Origin: Spirochaetota bacterium
Lineage (GTDB): Bacteria; Spirochaetota; Leptospiria; Turneriellales; Turneriellaceae
Assembly: GCA_029561505.1 (NCBI GenBank)
Contig: JAKQXK010000133.1
Span: 1 to 23,263 of the forward strand
Direction: 5' to 3'
DNA length: 23,263 nt
Made by a program: the position numbers and the translations under genes. A model generated the notes under the pieces. That model was not told where the DNA came from and did not search any database. It saw only the letters and a program-made list of their open reading frames with translations. Positions 15,184 through 21,947 of the stretch are shown here, piece by piece (position 1 is the first letter of the stretch; each line of letters starts with the position of its first letter).

Positions 15184-15286
15184 CTATGGAACACGGAGGT
15201 TCGAAGGTCGGCGCTGGCAAGGATGGCATCGTTGCGCCGACTATGGAACACGAAGGTTCAAAAGTCGACGCAGGCAACGATGGCAT
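15182..15286 (+). repeat. Two-copy 57-bp-period tandem repeat at the nuoC-purC junction
   Basis: The segments 15182-15229 and 15239-15286 match at 42 of 48 positions with a 57-base offset (19 codons). Each starts GACTATGGAACAC. The first copy begins inside the nuoC stop codon. Three of the six differences are silent and three change residues (Gly/Glu, Gly/Asp, Lys/Asn). A 10-bp inverted repeat (15166-15175 with 15230-15239) flanks the first copy. Confidence 0.85.
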
Positions 15287-16166
15287 TCACTCGATACCAC
15301 CTGTAACTTACAGGGGCAAAGTTCGCGATGTTTATGATCTCGGCGACCAGATGCTGCTCGTGTCGTCTGACCGGCTCTCGGCGTTTGATGTCGTCTTCGG
15401 TGACGCGATACCCGAAAAGGGTAAGATTCTCAACAGTATTTCAGCGCATTGGTTCTCTTTGTTAAAAGATTTTCCGCACCATTTTATATCCGCAAATCTT
15501 GCCGATCTGCCCACGGCGTTTCGCAGCGTTGCGTTCGAAGGGCGGGCCGCCTTGGTCAAAAAAACCCAACGCATCGATTTTGAGTGCGTGGTGCGCGGCT
15601 TTCTCATGGGGTCAGGTTTTAAAGAGTATCAGGTAAGCCAAACGCTCGCAGGTGAAAAATTGCCCGCGGGGCTCGTTCGCGGGGCGGTCTTGCCCGAACC
15701 CCGTTTTACTCCCGCTGTCAAAAACGATACGGGTCACGACGAGAATATTTCTTACGCCGAAATGCAAGCCAGATTACCGCAGCATGCCGAAACACTGAAG
15801 CAGAAGAGCCTTCAGCTCTTCGCTTTTGCGTTCGCCGCGCTCAAAGATCGCGGTATTTATCTGCTCGATACAAAATTTGAATTCGGTCTGCTGAATGGCG
15901 GGCTGTTGCTGATCGATGAAATTTTCACGCCCGATTCTTCTCGCTTCGTTAAAATCGAGGCTTATAATAAGGCTATGGCCTTGGGTGTCGAAATACCCAC
16001 GATGGATAAGCAGATCGTGCGTGACTATGTCGAGAGCATCGGCTGGAACAAACAGCCCCCAGCGCCCCGACTGCCCGCCGAAGTCATTCAGAAAACTGTT
16101 GCGCAGTACCGTAAAATGCAGACCACGATACTCTCTATCACGTCAGAGTTAACATCAAAAAAATGA
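15186..16166 (+). CDS. purC: Phosphoribosylaminoimidazole-succinocarboxamide synthase (SAICAR synthetase)
   Basis: About 326 residues, of the longer (yeast-like) PurC type. It joins CAIR and aspartate with ATP in purine synthesis. Visible motifs are YRGKVRDVYDLGDQMLLVSS (nucleotide-binding start), DRLSAFDVVFGDAIPEKGKI, ECVVRGFLMGSGFKEY, PEPRFTPAVKNDTGHDENIS and LIDEIFTPDSSRF. The catalytic core begins near residue 38. Before it lies an N-terminal extension made of two similar 19-residue copies (MEHGGSKVGAGKDGI and MEHEGSKVDAGNDGI), unlike family members I know. ATG 15186 is preferred over TTG 15180. ATG 15243, in the second copy, would remove one repeat and is a real alternative. It lies between nuoC and purS. 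Confidence 0.92.
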   Translation: MEHGGSKVGAGKDGIVAPTMEHEGSKVDAGNDGIHSIPPVTYRGKVRDVYDLGDQMLLVSSDRLSAFDVVFGDAIPEKGKILNSISAHWFSLLKDFPHHFISANLADLPTAFRSVAFEGRAALVKKTQRIDFECVVRGFLMGSGFKEYQVSQTLAGEKLPAGLVRGAVLPEPRFTPAVKNDTGHDENISYAEMQARLPQHAETLKQKSLQLFAFAFAALKDRGIYLLDTKFEFGLLNGGLLLIDEIFTPDSSRFVKIEAYNKAMALGVEIPTMDKQIVRDYVESIGWNKQPPAPRLPAEVIQKTVAQYRKMQTTILSITSELTSKK

Positions 16167-16176
16167 GGATTTCTCA

Positions 16177-16437
16177 ATGAAACATTTCAACGCCACTGCA
16201 ACAGTCAGATTCAAGAAATCGGTGCTTGAGCCGCAGGGCAAGGCCATTCAGCTGTCGCTTGCTGAAAAAGGGTCGCATGAGTTTTCGCTGGTTCGTGTCG
16301 GTAAATATATCGAAGTCGAGCTTGAGGCCGTTTCGCTCGAAGAAGCGAAACAGAAAATGGAAAAAATTGCGGGCGACATGCTCTATAACGATGTGATGGA
16401 AACCTGCGAGATTCACGTTCAAGAGGTAGCAATATGA
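16177..16437 (+). CDS. purS: Phosphoribosylformylglycinamidine synthase subunit PurS
   Basis: An 86-residue protein with the small PurS fold. The start KHFNATATVRFKKSVLEPQGKAI matches the family's V-x-L/F-K-x-x-V-L-D-P-x-G pattern. The middle VRVGKYIEVELEA and the late helix EAKQKMEKIAGDMLYNDVMETCEIHV also fit. PurS bridges PurQ and small PurL in the three-part FGAM synthase, which converts FGAR to FGAM with glutamine. Its presence implies a small-type PurL elsewhere in the genome. GAGGA is present about 8 bases upstream of ATG 16177, partly in the end of purC. Gap to purC is 10 bases. Confidence 0.93.
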   Translation: MKHFNATATVRFKKSVLEPQGKAIQLSLAEKGSHEFSLVRVGKYIEVELEAVSLEEAKQKMEKIAGDMLYNDVMETCEIHVQEVAI

Positions 16438-16441
16438 GAGC

Positions 16442-16472
16442 CCCGAAACCTTCTTGGGTCTCCCGTTTCGGG
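16442..16472 (+). promoter_or_regulatory. Hairpin in the purS-purQ gap
   Basis: CCCGAAAC (16442-16449) pairs with GTTTCGGG (16465-16472) across a 15-base loop in the 49-base purS-purQ gap. The purQ ribosome binding site follows four bases later. It could tune PurQ output or stabilise the mRNA; there is no T-run. The role is inferred. Confidence 0.4.
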
Positions 16473-16486
16473 CGCGGAGCCGAGGG

Positions 16487-17152
16487 GTGAAAGCGGCAAT
16501 CCTAACGTTTCCCGGCAGCAACTGCGATCAAGATCTGGTCTCAGCATTAATGACAGAATACCAGATCGAGGCAGAACTGCTCTGGCATACACGCGCATTC
16601 GACGTTGCGCACGACATCTATTTTGTTCCCGGTGGTTTTTCTTACGGTGACTATTTGCGCACAGGCGCGCTCGCGGCACAAAGCCGCTCGCTCGGTTCAT
16701 TGCGCGAAGCCGCGGCAAAAGGGAAACCTATCGTCGGTATTTGCAACGGGTTTCAGATTTTATGCGAAGCGAAGCTGCTGCCGGGTGCCCTGATACGCAA
16801 CGAGAACCTGCAGCACATCTGCGAATGGGTTGGCCTCAAGGGCGACGGCGACTGGCGAGGGGTGTATCCTGATGGTTATGCCCTACCCGTTTCACACGGT
16901 GAAGGCAATTTTATCTGTTCGGCCGATGACCTGAAGTCGATTCAAGATAACGGTCAGGCTCTGCTACGCTATACTCACAACCCTAACGGTGCCACGTTCG
17001 ATATAGCAGGGCTGGCTTCAGTCAATAAACGCGTGATCGGTCTCATGCCGCACCCAGAGCGCGCGTTGAAAGAACAACCAGACGCAGCTGTATCAAAGGC
17101 CCGCTTCGGCAGACTCTTCTTCGAAAAAATATTCTCGCTCGTTTCAGCCTGA
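16487..17152 (+). CDS. purQ: Phosphoribosylformylglycinamidine synthase, glutaminase subunit PurQ
   Basis: About 221 residues, a class I glutamine amidotransferase that feeds ammonia to PurL. The N-terminus KAAILTFPGSNCDQD and the block FVPGGFSYGDYLRTGALAA are diagnostic of PurQ. The nucleophile is Cys86 in VGICNGFQIL, and the His189/Glu191 pair lies in LMPHPERALK, so the triad is complete. GTG 16487 is chosen because GGAG (16476-16479) is seven bases upstream and homologues begin at this point; the frame extends to a TTG at 16454 that would add 11 unlikely residues. One base separates its stop from the rsgA start. Confidence 0.93.
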   Translation: MKAAILTFPGSNCDQDLVSALMTEYQIEAELLWHTRAFDVAHDIYFVPGGFSYGDYLRTGALAAQSRSLGSLREAAAKGKPIVGICNGFQILCEAKLLPGALIRNENLQHICEWVGLKGDGDWRGVYPDGYALPVSHGEGNFICSADDLKSIQDNGQALLRYTHNPNGATFDIAGLASVNKRVIGLMPHPERALKEQPDAAVSKARFGRLFFEKIFSLVSA

Positions 17153-17153
17153 C

Positions 17154-18137
17154 ATGTCGAAGGCGCTCGTTGCAGGTGTCTTCGGCGCATACCACCATGT
17201 TCTGCCATATCCGCTAGTCAGTCGGGCCGAACGCTTCAAGGCGAAGGCGCGCGGCAAGCTGCGCATCGAATACCGTGAGCGCAATGAAGGTTATAAAAAG
17301 CTGCGTGAATCTCTGCTCGCCGTCGGTGATATTGTTGATATTTCTGAAGACGCTAAGAATCCCGATACCTGGATTATCGAGGCGGTTGAAAAGCGACGCA
17401 ATGCTGTACACCGCGCCTCGTTCGGCCGCCAGCAGTGCCTTGCTGCCAATATCGACGGCGTTGTCATCATGGCGAGCGTGCGCTCACCCGAGTTTAATCT
17501 TGGTTTCGTCGAGCGCTGCCTGGCCGAAGTGCAGATATCGGGCGTTTCGGTCTTGCTCATCGTCAATAAGTATGACCTGATAACACAGCCCGACGAAGAA
17601 ACCGAAAAGGTCTTGCGGTGGTACGAATCGATTTCTATCGCAGTGCAGCGTGAAACATTGAAAGACGGGTTGTCGCCCGCTCTGCGTGAGCGCTTTGCAT
17701 CGGGCACCTGGCTCTTGCTCGGGCAATCGGGCACGGGCAAGAGCACTCTGCTAAACCAGCTGTTCGGTCAGTCGCTTCAGGCAGTGGGTGAAATCAGCCT
17801 GATTAACAAAGGCCGCCACACCACCACAAACCCGGCGCTTTACTGTGACCCTGAAAATTCAAAACTTGTACTCATCGATGTACCCGGCCTGCGCGAATTT
17901 GGCATGCACCACCGCGATGCACAGGAAATTCGCCAGGCATACCCCGATTTTCTGCGCTACCAGTGCCGTTTCGAAAACTGCCTGCATCTAAATGAACCAG
18001 GCTGCGCCGTAAAAGCGGCAGTCGAACAGAATGAGATTCCCGAGTTTCGTTACCGTTATTACGTTTCGATGCTCGATACCGTTCAAGAGAACTTTAAGCC
18101 GCGCAAGGGCGACTACTGGCGCGGTATCAGAAAATAG
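17154..18137 (+). CDS. rsgA: Ribosome small-subunit-dependent GTPase A
   Basis: A 327-residue circularly permuted GTPase that aids late 30S ribosome maturation. An N-terminal OB-fold is followed by the permuted G domain. G4 NKYD comes before G1 GQSGTGKSTLL (about 188-198), then the GRHTTT switch and G3 DVPG. The C-terminal zinc site is complete: Cys-x4-Cys-x-His-x5-Cys in CRFENCLHLNEPGC. Length is normal. The N-terminus (MSKALVAGVFGAYHHVL) is shorter than in E. coli. One base separates it from purQ, so it is probably read from the nuoC-pur transcript. It converges with comF, only six bases away. Confidence 0.94.
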   Translation: MSKALVAGVFGAYHHVLPYPLVSRAERFKAKARGKLRIEYRERNEGYKKLRESLLAVGDIVDISEDAKNPDTWIIEAVEKRRNAVHRASFGRQQCLAANIDGVVIMASVRSPEFNLGFVERCLAEVQISGVSVLLIVNKYDLITQPDEETEKVLRWYESISIAVQRETLKDGLSPALRERFASGTWLLLGQSGTGKSTLLNQLFGQSLQAVGEISLINKGRHTTTNPALYCDPENSKLVLIDVPGLREFGMHHRDAQEIRQAYPDFLRYQCRFENCLHLNEPGCAVKAAVEQNEIPEFRYRYYVSMLDTVQENFKPRKGDYWRGIRK

Positions 18138-18143
18138 GCCAGA

Positions 18144-18791
18144 TCAAATCTGTTCGTCTTCGAACTGGCGCGGCCGGTACATAAGGCTCCATAGCTGAAT
18201 CTGTGCGGGCTCGAGCGCAAGTTTTTGTCGCAGCAGCCACGCTGCATGCCCGAGAGTCGCGCCGGTTGTGAAAACATCGTCGCACAGTATATACACCTTT
18301 GCCTCGGGAAGCGGGCGCCCTGAAAGTTTCAGCGTTTCGGCGATTCTCTGAAATCGCTGTGCTTCTTTCAGAGCCTTGTTCTGCTTGCCTTTTTGCGAGA
18401 AGTCAAAAACAAATGCTGATCGCGAGAGTTTTTCCGGTGGCACGGTTCGTTTCAGTAAGTTATGCAAAAATGGTTTACTCGAAGGCATTTCGATAAATGA
18501 GGATTCAGGAGTGTTCAGTTTTTGCAGGCTCGGTACCGCCCATTTCTGAAGCTGCTTCTGCGCCCGGCGCCGATCGGAGAATTTAGCTGCCGCAAACAGC
18601 GATTTCGCAGCGCCTTCATAGATGAGTGCGTGGTGGCGCGCATGCCCGTTAGCGGTTAAGGTGCCTTCTTTAGCTGCGCATAAAGTTTCGGCGCATTGCC
18701 TGCACAGCAGGCCATCTTCGGCGAAGTGTTTGTCACAATGTAAGCAGGTCTCAGGGAAAAGCTGATCCAGAAAACCCGAGACAAGTCGCAT
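18144..18791 (-). CDS. comF: ComF-family phosphoribosyltransferase-like protein
   Basis: A 215-residue protein. An N-terminal zinc ribbon uses Cys16, Cys19, Cys30 and Cys33 (CLHCDK, LLCRQC). The C-terminal part is a type I phosphoribosyltransferase fold with the PRPP loop VYILCDDVFTTGATLG. The usual ComF middle motif (Q-x2-L-x5-R-x2-N) is degenerate here (QNKALKEAQRFQRI). In competent bacteria ComF takes part in DNA uptake or its downstream handling; the enzymatic role is unsettled, and a competence role here is only a family-based guess. It starts four bases after ruvA and probably shares its transcript. Confidence 0.83.
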   Translation of the reverse strand: MRLVSGFLDQLFPETCLHCDKHFAEDGLLCRQCAETLCAAKEGTLTANGHARHHALIYEGAAKSLFAAAKFSDRRRAQKQLQKWAVPSLQKLNTPESSFIEMPSSKPFLHNLLKRTVPPEKLSRSAFVFDFSQKGKQNKALKEAQRFQRIAETLKLSGRPLPEAKVYILCDDVFTTGATLGHAAWLLRQKLALEPAQIQLWSLMYRPRQFEDEQI

Positions 18792-18795
18792 AGGC

Positions 18796-19425
18796 CTAGA
18801 TATTACGCAGGTAGAGGCGAATCCAGTCTTGCAGATTTTCGCGCGTTACCTCAGCAGGGGTTTCGCCGGCACGGCGCAGCTTTTCGGCAGCGGTTTCGAT
18901 TTCTTTCAACGCATAGCCCAGCGAGAGCAGCGCCTGCACCACAAGATCATGCGACGTTGCCACAGGGATTGCTTCCCGTGAGCCGGGGTTTACCGCCAGT
19001 TTCTCGAGCTTGGTTTTTTTTGATTGCGCTTCAAAACATAACTTCTCGGCCTTGGTCTTGCCGACGCCGGGCACGCTTGTCAGCGTTTTGATATCCCCCT
19101 TTTTCAGAGCATCGACAAGCTCGGCCGCGCCTATGGTTGAAATGATATTCATTGCCGCCTGCGGGCCAAAACCATGCAATGAGCGAATAAAATCAAAGAG
19201 CGCCGCTTCGCCCTCATTGAGAAATCCGAATAGCTGCGCGTTGTCTTCGGCATAGACGCTGCGCGTTACGAGCACAAATTCTTTGCGCGCAGTGTCAAAG
19301 CCGCCGCTCACAATCGCCTGGTAGACGTTGCCGGGAATTTTCGCGCCATAGCCGACGCCTGCGCAGTCAATGACCACAAAGAAAGGTTCAACACGAACCG
19401 GGATACCGCGCAATGAAAAAATCAT
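18796..19425 (-). CDS. ruvA: Holliday junction DNA helicase subunit RuvA
   Basis: A 209-residue protein that binds four-way junctions and loads RuvB. Domain I is an OB-fold starting MIFSLRGIPVRVEPFFVVID. Domain II has two helix-hairpin-helix motifs (SLHGFGPQAAMNIIS and LTSVPGVGKTKAEKL). After a linker, domain III (SHDLVVQALLSLGYALKEIE) is the RuvB-contacting three-helix bundle. All parts are present and length is typical. ruvB and ruvC are not in the window. It follows csrA by 74 bases on the same strand and precedes comF. Confidence 0.94.
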   Translation of the reverse strand: MIFSLRGIPVRVEPFFVVIDCAGVGYGAKIPGNVYQAIVSGGFDTARKEFVLVTRSVYAEDNAQLFGFLNEGEAALFDFIRSLHGFGPQAAMNIISTIGAAELVDALKKGDIKTLTSVPGVGKTKAEKLCFEAQSKKTKLEKLAVNPGSREAIPVATSHDLVVQALLSLGYALKEIETAAEKLRRAGETPAEVTRENLQDWIRLYLRNI

Positions 19426-19499
19426 ATGAGAGACTGCCGCTCAAATCAGGGCGGACAAGTAGTTTTCTGACAAGCGGCGGCTGATGACGCAGACTATGC

Positions 19500-19724
19500 C
19501 TATTTTTTCCTGAGAAACTGGTCGAGATCGGGCGGCAATTGTGATTCTGATGCTGCTTTGTTTTCTTTTTGAATCTCCGCGTGAATTTCACCACGAAAGA
19601 CCTTAACTTCTTTGGGGGCCTTGATGCCCAGCTTCACCTGATCGCCCTTAATTTCGACGACGATTATCTCTACATTGTCACCGATGACAATCGAGTCGTT
19701 AACCCTGCGCGCCAGAACCAGCAT
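19500..19724 (-). CDS. csrA: Carbon storage/translational regulator CsrA
   Basis: A 74-residue RNA-binding dimeric regulator. [20 protein letters not shown] and [10 protein letters not shown] keep the key RNA-contacting residues Leu4 and Arg44. It binds GGA motifs near ribosome binding sites and represses translation, in flagellated bacteria classically of flagellin. The C-terminal tail (about 15 residues after the core helix, ending DQFLRKK) is slightly long. Its ATG overlaps the fliW stop by one base (TGATG on the coding strand), so the two are coupled; FliW is the known CsrA antagonist. Confidence 0.96.
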   Translation of the reverse strand: MLVLARRVNDSIVIGDNVEIIVVEIKGDQVKLGIKAPKEVKVFRGEIHAEIQKENKAASESQLPPDLDQFLRKK

Positions 19725-20176
19725 CAGGTTTTTCCCTGGCCTTTATCGACGAGGTCGAGCAGGGGCGTGCGAACCAGATGGTTCGGGTCGTCTGAAACGA
19801 ATTGTCCGCCAAGTTTCTTGGGCCGGTTAATGAGAATCGGGCCCTGCAGGTTGATTGTCATTGCCTCGGGTTTGCCGGTGGGCACCGTGATGATGCCCCA
19901 GATTTCAGTATGGCTTTGGTTTGCCGCCTCAATCGTGCTGAGCGCCTGTTCATCTATACGCGGGGCATAGGTTGGCGTTATACCGGGAATTAGCGTGACG
20001 AGAAAGGCAAGACGTGCTTCTTCTAGCGATTGCAGCCAGTGAAAAGTGCTGCCAGATTTCGTCGGCAATAGGCCAAAGTGCCTGAAGTTTTCGAAGGCGA
20101 ACAAGCCTTCAGGAAAAAAAAGCTGGTCTGCGGCATCAATTTCTATTGTGCCCAACGCCCGGGTTTCAAATTGCAT
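19724..20176 (-). CDS. fliW: Flagellar assembly factor FliW
   Basis: A 150-residue cytosolic protein. The pattern [38 protein letters not shown] and a late [20 protein letters not shown] segment match FliW. FliW binds flagellin until it is secreted and otherwise sequesters CsrA, so flagellin translation matches export. It sits directly upstream of csrA with a one-base overlap. Its ATG 20176 is preceded by an AAAAGAG ribosome binding site. Only about 25 bases separate this gene from a repeat-bounded GxxExxY element inserted between it and flgL, so its transcription may depend on read-through or on that element. Confidence 0.93.
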   Translation of the reverse strand: MQFETRALGTIEIDAADQLFFPEGLFAFENFRHFGLLPTKSGSTFHWLQSLEEARLAFLVTLIPGITPTYAPRIDEQALSTIEAANQSHTEIWGIITVPTGKPEAMTINLQGPILINRPKKLGGQFVSDDPNHLVRTPLLDLVDKGQGKT

Positions 20177-20200
20177 ATTTACTCTTTTCTGAAATAAAGA

Positions 20201-20648
20201 AATTAACCGCGGAGGACACGGAGGTACACGGAGCTTTCATTTATGGTTTACCATCCTTTTTATGCCATCGCGCAGATGGGGAACATTAAAGTTGATTAGC
20301 AGCCCAATATGCATCCCTGTCAATTTAAGGTACGTGAGTAGTTGGGCCTGGTGCAATGCATTAATCCTTTCGACAGATTTTAGCTCAACGATAACCTTAT
20401 TGTCAACCAGAATATCAAGACGGTATCCCGCATCAATTTTCAATTCACCATAAGTAACGGGACATTCAATCTGTTTCGCGAAGCGAATCTGATTTAGGGA
20501 CAGTTCGTAAGCGAGACAGGCTTCATATGCGCTCTCGAGCAAGCCCGGACCGAGGGTGGTATGCACTTGCATTGCGCACGATAGTATTTGGTGCGTCAGC
20601 CCTTCTTCATCCACCTCCGTGTACCTCCGCGTCCACCGTGGTTTAATC
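20201..20648. mobile_element. Inverted-repeat-bounded element carrying a GxxExxY gene
   Basis: The left end 20201-20233 and the right end 20615-20648 are near-perfect inverted repeats of about 33 bases. They share the run ACGGAGGTACACGGAG, differing only by GCGG for ACGG there, and a TTAA-containing tip. A single gene almost fills the space. No transposase is encoded. TTAA occurs at both tips, but because it is palindromic it cannot be told from a target duplication. The insertion splits flgL from fliW in an otherwise typical flagellar operon. Mobility is inferred. Confidence 0.6.
20237..20614 (-). CDS. GxxExxY family protein
   Basis: A 125-residue protein with the defining motif GLLESAY (Gly-x-x-Glu-x-x-Tyr) in VHTTLGPGLLESAYEACLAYEL. 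A restriction-endonuclease-like core follows: DAGYRLDILVDNKVIVELKS, where the Asp and the E-x-K (VELKSV) fit a PD-(D/E)XK nuclease site. It ends LLINFNVPHLRDGIKRMVN. Function is unproven; such genes are scattered in bacterial genomes and look mobile. The start is taken as GTG 20614, which agrees with family N-termini. GGAGG lies immediately before it in the right inverted end, closer than normal spacing. It has no evident tie to the flagellar genes on either side. Confidence 0.85.
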   Translation of the reverse strand: MDEEGLTHQILSCAMQVHTTLGPGLLESAYEACLAYELSLNQIRFAKQIECPVTYGELKIDAGYRLDILVDNKVIVELKSVERINALHQAQLLTYLKLTGMHIGLLINFNVPHLRDGIKRMVNHK

Positions 20649-20651
20649 TAA

Positions 20652-21908
20652 CTATCTTAAGAAGTCCATCAGGGTCTGCTTAATTATGCCCGCGCCGACA
20701 CGCAGTGCGTATGAATGAACAGCTTCAAGCCACTTTAGGTCGACAATTGCCTGTGTCACGTCTACGCTTTCATTTTTCGCTAGCAGTTCTTTGGTGTAGG
20801 TGTTATCCCACGCGACGCGCTTTTCATGCTGTTCGAGCCGGTTCACGCGCGCGCCGACTTCTGAGCGGTAGCGCAATACGTTTTCGAGTGCGCTGTCGAG
20901 CGCTTCAAGGTCACGGCCGCCAATGAGCTTTACATCGCCCTTGATCAGGTCGTCGCGCAGCATAATAACGACTTCAAAAATAGAGAGACCCGAAACAGTG
21001 GCGGTCGTTGCGAAGTTGTTTGGGGGTTCTGGGTTCGTGCCGTCGATGAGGCCCAGGTCTTGTAACACGGTGCCGCCCTCGAGGTCTTCGAGCCAGATCT
21101 GGTGCGGTGATTTGCTCGTCAGAATGATGTCGTCTTGCGAGCCTTTGCTGGCACGCACTTCGACCGGTGCAGTGTTGATTTTGTCGATGATGTCATTGAT
21201 CGTGTCGCCGGCCGAGACCTGAATTTTTACGCCATTCAAGGCAATCATTTGGTCACCCTGCGCAACGTACGCGGCCGAGTCTTTGTTTGAGGCGATTGAA
21301 GTGTTCGTGCCCCAAAAAACCCGGTTGCCAGGTATTGTGATATCCATCTGCTCGTTGCGCTCGATCTCGCGGTTCTGCACCTGAATGTCGCCTTGGTACT
21401 GTACGCCGGTCACCGCGTTACCCTGGTCGATGCCTGCAGTTTGCAGGTGTGAATATACCGGTAAGAATGGATCTCGCTCGATCACGCTGCCACCAAAGAG
21501 TGTTCTACCCGTCGCGTCTTTCGAATTGGCAATGTCGATCAGAGCGAGCAGATGCTGGTTAATTTCTTTAGCCACGGCCTCTTTGAGTTCAAAGCCGCTG
21601 TTGGTTCCGTTTGCCGCCTGCACTGTCAGATAGCGCATGCGCTGAAAAATCTCGCCCACGCGGTCAATCTGCCCATCCATGAGGTTCAGACGGTCTTTAG
21701 CTTCAGTTATGTTGCGGTCGTACTGATCGAGTTCGGTAAGGCGCGTGCGGTAGAGCATTTGGTTTGCTGCACCCACCGGGTCGCTCGACGGCAACTGAAT
21801 GCGCGAGCCTGTCGCGAGTTCGCGTTCGGTCTTTTCTAGCGCTACCTGATGCCTGTTGAGTGTCGACAGCATCGTGTTGTTCTGCATTATGTTAGTTACT
21901 CTTATCAT
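20652..21908 (-). CDS. flgL: Flagellar hook-associated protein 3 (FlgL)
   Basis: A 418-residue junction protein between hook-FlgK and the filament. The N-terminal D0/D1 helix MIRVTNIMQNNTMLSTLNRHQ, with ATGSRIQLPSSDPVGAANQM, matches the flagellin/FlgL family. The C-terminal helix (LAKNESVDVTQAIVDLKWLEAVHSYALRVG) completes the coiled D0 domain. The central region (about 130-330) is longer than in E. coli FlgL (317 aa) and forms variable surface domains. ATG 21908 is supported by AAGGAAG five bases upstream. It follows flgK by 39 bases. Exported by the flagellar type III system, as the absence of a Sec signal implies. Confidence 0.93.
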   Translation of the reverse strand: MIRVTNIMQNNTMLSTLNRHQVALEKTERELATGSRIQLPSSDPVGAANQMLYRTRLTELDQYDRNITEAKDRLNLMDGQIDRVGEIFQRMRYLTVQAANGTNSGFELKEAVAKEINQHLLALIDIANSKDATGRTLFGGSVIERDPFLPVYSHLQTAGIDQGNAVTGVQYQGDIQVQNREIERNEQMDITIPGNRVFWGTNTSIASNKDSAAYVAQGDQMIALNGVKIQVSAGDTINDIIDKINTAPVEVRASKGSQDDIILTSKSPHQIWLEDLEGGTVLQDLGLIDGTNPEPPNNFATTATVSGLSIFEVVIMLRDDLIKGDVKLIGGRDLEALDSALENVLRYRSEVGARVNRLEQHEKRVAWDNTYTKELLAKNESVDVTQAIVDLKWLEAVHSYALRVGAGIIKQTLMDFLR

Positions 21909-21947
21909 ACATCTTCCTTTTCATCTTCATGTGTTGCGAGCCAGCGC

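Noticed and set aside
15182..15286. A short CRISPR-like or minisatellite repeat
   Set aside because: There are only two copies, the period is a multiple of three, the copies are translated, and no spacers or cas genes are present.
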